Of a stretch of 34,288 nucleotides of DNA, positions 30,094 through 34,288 are shown one piece after another. Numbering within the stretch: the first letter of the stretch is position 1; the number at the start of each line of letters is the position of its first letter. The stretch lies in assembly GCA_016218805.1 (NCBI GenBank), contig JACRCW010000116.1:1-34288 (forward strand). The letters run 5' to 3'. Position numbers and translations under genes: made by a program. Below the pieces are notes generated by a model, which worked only from the letters and a program-made list of their open reading frames with translations, ran no database searches and had not been told where the DNA came from. This DNA is from Deltaproteobacteria bacterium. Its GTDB lineage: Bacteria > Myxococcota > JACRCW01.

Positions 30094-31560
30094 GTGCGGG
30101 CCACGGCGCTGGTGCGGTGGGTGTGCGGCGGTGCGCTGCTGGCGCTGGCGGCGTGTGCGCCCCGGGACAGCGGACCGCTGCAGCCGTGCGACGTCACGCC
30201 GCTGCCGGACGCGCTCAATGACGTCCTCCCCATTGACGCGCAGGTGCAGCTGCGCGCCACCTTCTATGTCTTCCGCGGGGGCTGCCCCGCGCCGGGGGCC
30301 GAGGACAGTGCGGACCCGGTGTCCACCGACGGCGTGGACGTGCAGGGCGGCGTGGTGGAGTTTTCTGTGGCCGTCCCGTTCAGGGAGGTCATGCGCCCGC
30401 CGCTGGGTCCGCGCGCCGAGTACTGCGCCCGCGTGGTCTACACCGCCGCCGGCCCCGAACAGGACACGGGGCATTGGTCCGCGTGGAAGCGCGCCGCGTT
30501 TGACGGGCTGCGCGTGGGCCACCAGGACAGCGTGCAGCCGTTCCGCCTGCGCCCCTACGGCTCAGACTGCGTGACGCTGGGCAGTCTGCAGGGCGGCGGC
30601 GCGGACGCGGACCCCGCGCTGTTTGATGCTGACCATGATGGCATTCCCAACCTGCGCGAACTGCAACTGGCCCTGCGCCCCACCCAGCCGGACTCGCTGC
30701 AACTGGTCAAGGGGGACCCGCCGGAACCCCGCGAGCGGCGCCTGGCCGCGGTGAATGCGCCCTTTGGCATGGACCCGGGTCCGGACGCGGGCGCCTTTGC
30801 CAGCGAAGGTCCGGCACGCACGCTGGCGGTGGGCGAGCTGGTGGTGGACGAGACCGAGGTCACCAACCGGCAGTACCGCGTGTGCATGGGCCTGCCCGGC
30901 CCCGCGGTGGACGGCGGCGTGGGCTGGGCGTGCGCCGCCCCCAAGCTGATGGTCTACGAGAACGCGGAGCCGCGGCTGGTGAGCCCGGCGTTCGCGCGGC
31001 ATCCGGTGGTGGGCGTCAGCCAGGAGCAGGCCGCGCGCTTCTGCGCCGCCCGCGGTGCGCGCCTGCCCACGGAGGTGGAATGGGAGCGCGCCGCGCGGGT
31101 GGACCTGGCCGGCGCACAGGGCCCGGACACGCCCTACCCGTGGGGCTTCTTCACCCCGGACCTGGTGGATGGGCACAACGACTGCGCGCTGGGCGTGTTC
31201 ACGCTGTATTCGGGGGACCTGCCCATCCCGTGTGATGGCAGCTCCCGGCAGGACGCGGCGGCCGTCATCACCCCGCAGGGCGACCTGGTGCGCGCCGCGC
31301 AGAACAATGGCCTGGTGGACCTGGCGGGCAACGTGGCGGAGTGGACCGCGGACCACTACACGCGGGACCTGCACGAATGGCTGCAGACCCAGGCGCCGCC
31401 CTACGTGAACCCGGATGGCGGGCACCTGTTCTCGGTGCGGGGGGGTTCGTTCCGTTCCGGCGTGCGGTTTGTGCGCACCTATGCCCGCGCCGGCGTGGAC
31501 GACGAGGCCTCCACGTACGAGGAGACGCTGCGCGCGGTGGGGTTCCGGTGCGTGCGGTGA
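30094..31560 (+). CDS. Lipoprotein with FGE-sulfatase (SUMF1-like) domain
   Basis: 488 residues from GTG 30094, with GGAGGGAG upstream and one base after the previous stop. The signal peptide ends in a lipobox (LALAAC). The N-terminal half (30-235) is beta-rich and includes an EF-like segment DADHDGIPNLRELQLAL near 188, resembling a thrombospondin type 3/dockerin Ca-binding loop. The C-terminal half (about 250-488) is an FGE-sulfatase fold: VDETEVTNRQYRVCM, GVSQEQAARFCAARGARLPTE, VEWERAA, GNVAEWTADHY, VRGGSFRS and GFRCVR. The paired active-site Cys of true formylglycine-generating enzymes (near the YRYRxAxR segment) are absent; here RTYARAGVD. So it is probably a binding or scaffold domain. 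Confidence 0.87.
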   Translation: MRATALVRWVCGGALLALAACAPRDSGPLQPCDVTPLPDALNDVLPIDAQVQLRATFYVFRGGCPAPGAEDSADPVSTDGVDVQGGVVEFSVAVPFREVMRPPLGPRAEYCARVVYTAAGPEQDTGHWSAWKRAAFDGLRVGHQDSVQPFRLRPYGSDCVTLGSLQGGGADADPALFDADHDGIPNLRELQLALRPTQPDSLQLVKGDPPEPRERRLAAVNAPFGMDPGPDAGAFASEGPARTLAVGELVVDETEVTNRQYRVCMGLPGPAVDGGVGWACAAPKLMVYENAEPRLVSPAFARHPVVGVSQEQAARFCAARGARLPTEVEWERAARVDLAGAQGPDTPYPWGFFTPDLVDGHNDCALGVFTLYSGDLPIPCDGSSRQDAAAVITPQGDLVRAAQNNGLVDLAGNVAEWTADHYTRDLHEWLQTQAPPYVNPDGGHLFSVRGGSFRSGVRFVRTYARAGVDDEASTYEETLRAVGFRCVR

Positions 31561-31692
31561 AGCTGCGCTGACCCGTGGTGGCGCGCGGAGCGCCCGTCCC
31601 TCACCGCAGCCCGTCGGTGACCGCGCCTCACGCGGGCACGGTGGTGCCGTGGACGTGGAGCCGGACCCGCCCGGCTGGGGCGTTGATCGCTA

Positions 31693-32016
31693 TCAGGCTG
31701 CGGCCCTGGGATGCGTCGTCGCGCGAAGGTGCATGCCGAGCGCTTCGACCACGCGAAGAATCGTATCGAAGCGCGTCTTCGCCCCAGGGGTCAGCGCCTT
31801 GTAGAGGCTCTCGCGCCCGAGTCCAGAGCGCTTTGCAAGCTGGGCCATGCCGCGGGCACGAGCCACATGGTTCAAGGCAGCAATGAGAAGATCGGGATCA
31901 CCGTCTTCGAGTGCGGCGCTGATGTACTCCGCAATGGCAGTGTTGGACGTGAGGTATTTGGCCGGATCGAACGGGGCCAGCTTGGTCTTCTTCGGAGAGC
32001 GCTTGCGAGTGGTCAT
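31693..32016 (-). CDS. higA: HigA-like antitoxin (COG3636 addiction-module antidote type)
   Basis: 107 residues from ATG 32016, overlapping the toxin remnant's stop by four bases (ATGA). The N-terminus has the family signature FDPAKYL(T)SNTAIAEYISAALEDGDPDLLIAALNHVARARG, and the helix-turn-helix follows (GMAQLAKRSGLGRESLYKALT), with PGAKTRFDTILRVVEALG typical of the group. It should bind its operator and, when paired, neutralise the HigB-type toxin. Four of the window's ten TCGA tetranucleotides lie inside this gene, and AT content is higher than in neighbours, which suggests recent transfer. A candidate operator palindrome lies at 32225-32242. Confidence 0.9.
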   Translation of the reverse strand: MTTRKRSPKKTKLAPFDPAKYLTSNTAIAEYISAALEDGDPDLLIAALNHVARARGMAQLAKRSGLGRESLYKALTPGAKTRFDTILRVVEALGMHLRATTHPRAAA

Positions 32017-32216
32017 GGCTGGTCCTCCTCATTCAGGTTCTTCGCCAGGGTCTTTGCGCGCAGGATGTCCCGCGCTTGGGGTTGCTTGTCGCCGCCGGCA
32101 AGCAGGACGACGACGACCCGCTTTCGCATGGTGAAGTACAGGCGGTAGCCCGGACCGTAGGCACGTCGGAGTTCGGAACACGCGGTCACCGACGCTCTCG
32201 TGGTCACGTCGTACAC
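32013..32216 (-). pseudogene. Decayed RelE/HigB-type (Gp49-like) toxin: N-terminus missing and frameshifted
   Basis: The readable frame from GTG 32216 gives 67 residues. From ELRRAYGPGYRLYF through VVVVLLAGGDKQPQARDI to AKTLAKN it matches the C-terminal two-thirds of Gp49/HigB toxins (usually about 95-110 residues). Just upstream, the matching family segment appears in another frame as GDRVF preceded by DHESV. Removing one base at 32175-32176 would fuse it as DHESVGDRVFELRR, as in intact relatives. The remaining ~35 N-terminal residues are not found in any frame up to 32480. So the toxin is probably inactive. The antitoxin remains intact downstream with an ATGA overlap. Confidence 0.75.
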
Positions 32217-32224
32217 ACGGGGGA

Positions 32225-32242
32225 TGTATCCGATCAGATACA
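32225..32242. promoter_or_regulatory. Candidate operator palindrome upstream of the toxin-antitoxin cassette
   Basis: TGTATC (32225-32230) and GATACA (32237-32242) form a perfect 6-bp inverted repeat around CGATCA. It lies eight bases upstream of the truncated toxin start, where HigA-type antitoxins bind to autorepress. It is relatively AT-rich for this window. No -35/-10 could be fixed. Confidence 0.45.
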
Positions 32243-32513
32243 GACAGTCAAAGCGCTGCGTCTCGCGCGGATGGTTGCGAGGTGCAGGCCGGCAAGGGCA
32301 TCAAGCGGCTCATTCGCAGGTGCCGGTGCCGCCGTCCGGGTGGGGCATTCCGCGGCGTCCGGTTCATGCTGCTGCGGTACGGCCGCGTCCCCCTCCGGCC
32401 AGGTGAGCGGCAGGCTCCCGTCAAAGGGCAAACCCGTGGTGTAGCCGGCGTCCGTGCCCTGGCGCTGAAGGGGACCCAATCGCCGCGCTCATTGCGCGGG
32501 TGTGTCCCACACC
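32243..32513. other. Spacer between the toxin remnant and the palindromic element
   Basis: No supported gene. On the minus strand an 81-codon frame (32479-32234) has genome-like codon use in its first half (GYTTGLPFDGSLPLTWPEG) but no recognised homology and no SD. Its stop lies inside the candidate operator. It may be a remnant of the DNA displaced when the cassette arrived. Confidence 0.3.
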
Positions 32514-32684
32514 GTCAACGGCGGCCCCCCCACCCCAGCCCTCCCCCCGCCCGCGCTGGTCGACGTCACCCAGGCGGGGGGAGGGAGCACGGCGGGACCC
32601 CCTCCCCCCGTCGTCGCAAGCGATGGATGGATGGCGTCAGTGGCGACGGGGGGAGGGATGGGGTGGGGGGCTCACGGAGTTGAC
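32514..32684. repeat. REP/MITE-like palindromic element with two GC-rich hairpins
   Basis: The ends are GTCAAC (32514-32519) and GTTGAC (32679-32684). CCCTCCCCCCGCC (32539-32551) pairs with GGCGGGGGGAGGG (32573-32585): 13 perfect pairs. CCCTCCCCCCGTCG (32600-32613) pairs with CGACGGGGGGAGGG (32644-32657): 14 perfect pairs. The outer arms (32525-32551 and 32642-32671) are also near-perfect inverted repeats. No ORF is supported inside it. It resembles REP/BIME or a small MITE; other copies cannot be checked in this window. Confidence 0.75.
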
Positions 32685-32830
32685 CAAGCGGGACACACCC
32701 GCAGACGTGCGCGCCATTGCGGGTCCCCGCAAGCGCCGGGACACCTTGGGCGCGCGCCCCACCCTCCCCGCATGCTCTTGGGGTTGCTGGGCTTTCCCGT
32801 TGGGGCCGCACGGCTGCTAGGGTGGCCCGC
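32685..32830 (+). other. Upstream region of the diiron-protein gene
   Basis: No gene. It precedes GTG 32831 and is probably the promoter and leader region. AGGGTGG at 32819-32825 is the ribosome binding site. No clear -35/-10 was seen. Confidence 0.35.
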
Positions 32831-33772
32831 GTGAAGCTGTTTGAGGCCGGCACACCCACCCTGCACCTGCGGGAACTCGCCGAAGCGGAAGCGCTGCGGG
32901 CGCGCCGCATTGAGAGCGTCTACCACGCGGGTCAGGCCAAGGCGTGGGACGGGCGGCAGGTGCTCCAGGACGCCTATGCGCTCTACCCGCGTGACGGGGC
33001 GCGCCTGGGTGACGCGGAAAAGCGCGCGCTGGCCGGCGTGTTCTCCGTGCTGATGTGGGGCGAACTGGCCGCGTGGCGCGTGAGTGCCCAGCTGGTGGAG
33101 CTGCTGGAGGATCCCGCCATGCGCCTGGCGGCGACGGGCCAGACACACGACGAGGCCCGCCACTACTACGTGCTGCATGACTACCTGCGCGACCTGGCCG
33201 TTGAGGTGCCGCCGCTGGACGCCTTCACGCGCACCTTCCTCAACGCGTGCCTGGCGGCGCCGCTGCCGTTGCAGAAAGTGGTGGGCATGCAGCTGCTGGT
33301 GGAGACCATTGCGCTCACCATCTTCAAGATGGTGCGCGAGGTGGACGTGGACCCCGCGCTCAGCCACCTGCTGACGTTCTATGAGCGTGACGAGGCGCGC
33401 CATGTCGGGTTCGGCGTGCAGGCGGCGCCGGTGCTGATGGCGCAGGCATCCGCGCTGGAACGGGCGCGCCTGCTGGCGTTTGAGGGCAAGGTGCTGTCCG
33501 CCATGCTGCTGTCCGTCAAGAACGTGGAAGAGGACCTGCGCCGCGTGGGGGCGGACCCCCGCGCGCTGCTGGAGGACGGGGCGCGGCGCTTTGCCCAGAT
33601 CCTGGCTGACTACCGCGCCCTGGCGGGCAACACCTCCCCCGAGGGGCGGGTGCTGGCGCGCCTGTTTGACGCCATGATGGACGGCGTCTTCCCGACGGAC
33701 CGTGCGCGCGGTGTGGGCGGGCGGGCCAAGGATGCGTGGGCGGCGTTGTGGCGCCCCTCCCGGCTGGGCTGA
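32831..33772 (+). CDS. Ferritin-like diiron protein
   Basis: 313 residues from GTG 32831 with AGGGTGG upstream. The helical bundle carries the six ligands of diiron-carboxylate proteins: Glu78 (WGELAAW), Glu108 and His111 (DEARHYY), Glu158 (LLVETIAL), Glu188 and His191 (DEARHVGFG). This is the E, ExxH, E, ExxH pattern of ribonucleotide-reductase-R2-like oxidases, AurF-type N-oxygenases and related ferritin-like enzymes. No signal peptide, no radical Tyr assignable by eye. It may oxidise a small substrate with O2; the substrate is unknown. It stands alone, downstream of the palindromic element; the gene at 33858 follows after 85 bp. Confidence 0.88.
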   Translation: MKLFEAGTPTLHLRELAEAEALRARRIESVYHAGQAKAWDGRQVLQDAYALYPRDGARLGDAEKRALAGVFSVLMWGELAAWRVSAQLVELLEDPAMRLAATGQTHDEARHYYVLHDYLRDLAVEVPPLDAFTRTFLNACLAAPLPLQKVVGMQLLVETIALTIFKMVREVDVDPALSHLLTFYERDEARHVGFGVQAAPVLMAQASALERARLLAFEGKVLSAMLLSVKNVEEDLRRVGADPRALLEDGARRFAQILADYRALAGNTSPEGRVLARLFDAMMDGVFPTDRARGVGGRAKDAWAALWRPSRLG

Positions 33773-33857
33773 CACTTGCCCCTGCGCCTTCGGCAACCCT
33801 AGAGTCAGCGCGGGTGGGACGCGTCGCCCGCGCAATTGGCTTGGAGCTTCTGACCAG

Positions 33858-34288
33858 ATGATCACGGGCTTCAACCACAACATCAAGTACAAGGACTGCA
33901 TCTACCACGTGCAGACCGAAGACAGCGGACTGCGCAATCCGCACGTCATCACGCACCTTTTTGTGGGCGGCAACATCATTGCCACCAAGAAGGCGGACTA
34001 CGCCCACCTGCTCAACGAGCCGCCGGACAAGCAGCCGGAGAAGATCCGCAAGCTGATGGAGGAGCAGCACAAGGCGATGCTGCGGTCCCTCATCAACGGG
34101 AAGTTTGACAACGCGCTGAACACCGAGGGCGCGCACCACCTGGAGGGCCCCGCGCCGCTCAACGTGTCCGCGGAAGTGCTGGCGCGGACCGGCGGCAGCG
34201 GCAACAAGGCGCGCGCCGAGGCCCCGCGGCCACCCGCGCCGGCCCCCACGCCAGCGCGCGCCGCGCCCCCGCCCCCGGCCGCGGCCGC
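33858..34288 (+). CDS. Conserved protein of unknown function (3' end beyond window)
   Basis: At least 143 residues from ATG 33858. The N-terminus is very conserved in style: MITGFNHNIKYKDCIYHVQTEDSG, then THLFVGGNIIATKKADYAHLL. I recall this opening from widespread proteins of Myxococcota and related phyla with no known function. A helical segment (EKIRKLMEEQHKAMLRSLING) follows, then a Pro/Ala-rich linker from about residue 115 that is still open at the window end, so a further domain is likely. No signal peptide. A weak GGAG lies 12 bases upstream of the ATG. Confidence 0.82.
   Translation, partial: MITGFNHNIKYKDCIYHVQTEDSGLRNPHVITHLFVGGNIIATKKADYAHLLNEPPDKQPEKIRKLMEEQHKAMLRSLINGKFDNALNTEGAHHLEGPAPLNVSAEVLARTGGSGNKARAEAPRPPAPAPTPARAAPPPPAAA

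Noticed and set aside
32234..32479. Minus-strand 81-codon frame upstream of the toxin remnant
   Set aside because: Some genome-like codon use, but no homology recognised, no SD, and the stop lies in the candidate operator; left as a possible remnant.

Overview
The window is about 34 kb of very GC-rich (roughly 70% or more by eye), densely packed bacterial DNA. It most likely comes from the Myxococcota (Myxococcales-like). Pointers are a DUF2378-type protein (a family expanded in myxobacteria), many secreted or lipid-anchored cysteine-rich proteins, FHA/TPR/receiver signalling proteins, a DUF4388-type protein with a degenerate receiver, and a stand-alone SctJ-like ring lipoprotein. I saw no rRNA, tRNA, CRISPR array, transposase or phage gene.

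Layout. 1-1568: 5' part of an RNase II/R gene (minus). 1684-3951: secreted protein with a YceI-like region and three CXXCH haem sites. 4022-6976: FHA-TM-TPR protein, CheY-like receiver and TPR protein. 6984-9445: minus-strand operon of a cysteine-rich lipoprotein, a polytopic membrane protein and a nitronate monooxygenase-like flavoenzyme, headed by a leader with mutually exclusive hairpins. 9730-9845: AT-rich island with a bidirectional terminator. 9856-10628: unknown gene and a YfhL-type ferredoxin (minus). 11038-13653: small conserved protein, ComEA-like exported HhH protein, PKD-type lipoprotein. 13663-16714: minus-strand operon of an SctJ/YscJ-like ring lipoprotein, a FliG-like protein, a cysteine-rich lipoprotein and a TolB/FlgO-like protein with C-terminal membrane segments. 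16842-18979: two convergent unknown genes. 19074-19300: degenerate ~43-bp repeats. 19398-24423: porin-like protein, YfiR-like protein, DUF2505-like protein, divergent glycogen synthase, N6-adenine-type methyltransferase. 24496-27404: minus-strand group of pseudo-receiver/DUF4388/J-like protein, HAD phosphatase and DUF2378 protein. 27531-27675: 21-bp tandem repeats. 27715-29208: small proteins including two tandem cysteine-rich paralogues. 29238-31560: PEGA/TolB-like protein and an FGE-sulfatase-fold lipoprotein. 31693-32242: HigA-like antitoxin with a decayed toxin and a possible operator. 32514-32684: REP/MITE-like palindromic element. 32831-34288: diiron ferritin-like protein and the start of a conserved protein of unknown function.

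How the parts may work together. The most system-like unit is 13663-16714: an inner-membrane ring lipoprotein of type III secretion/flagella co-transcribed with a FliG-like rotor protein, with no export gate, ATPase, needle or secretin in the window. A TolB/FlgO-like protein with a C-terminal membrane anchor lies beside small cysteine-rich exported proteins there and again at 28191-30092.

Composition. By my reading TCGA occurs only 10 times in the window, against roughly 85-90 expected from base composition. Four of the ten lie within 230 bp of the antitoxin gene, which marks that cassette as compositionally foreign.
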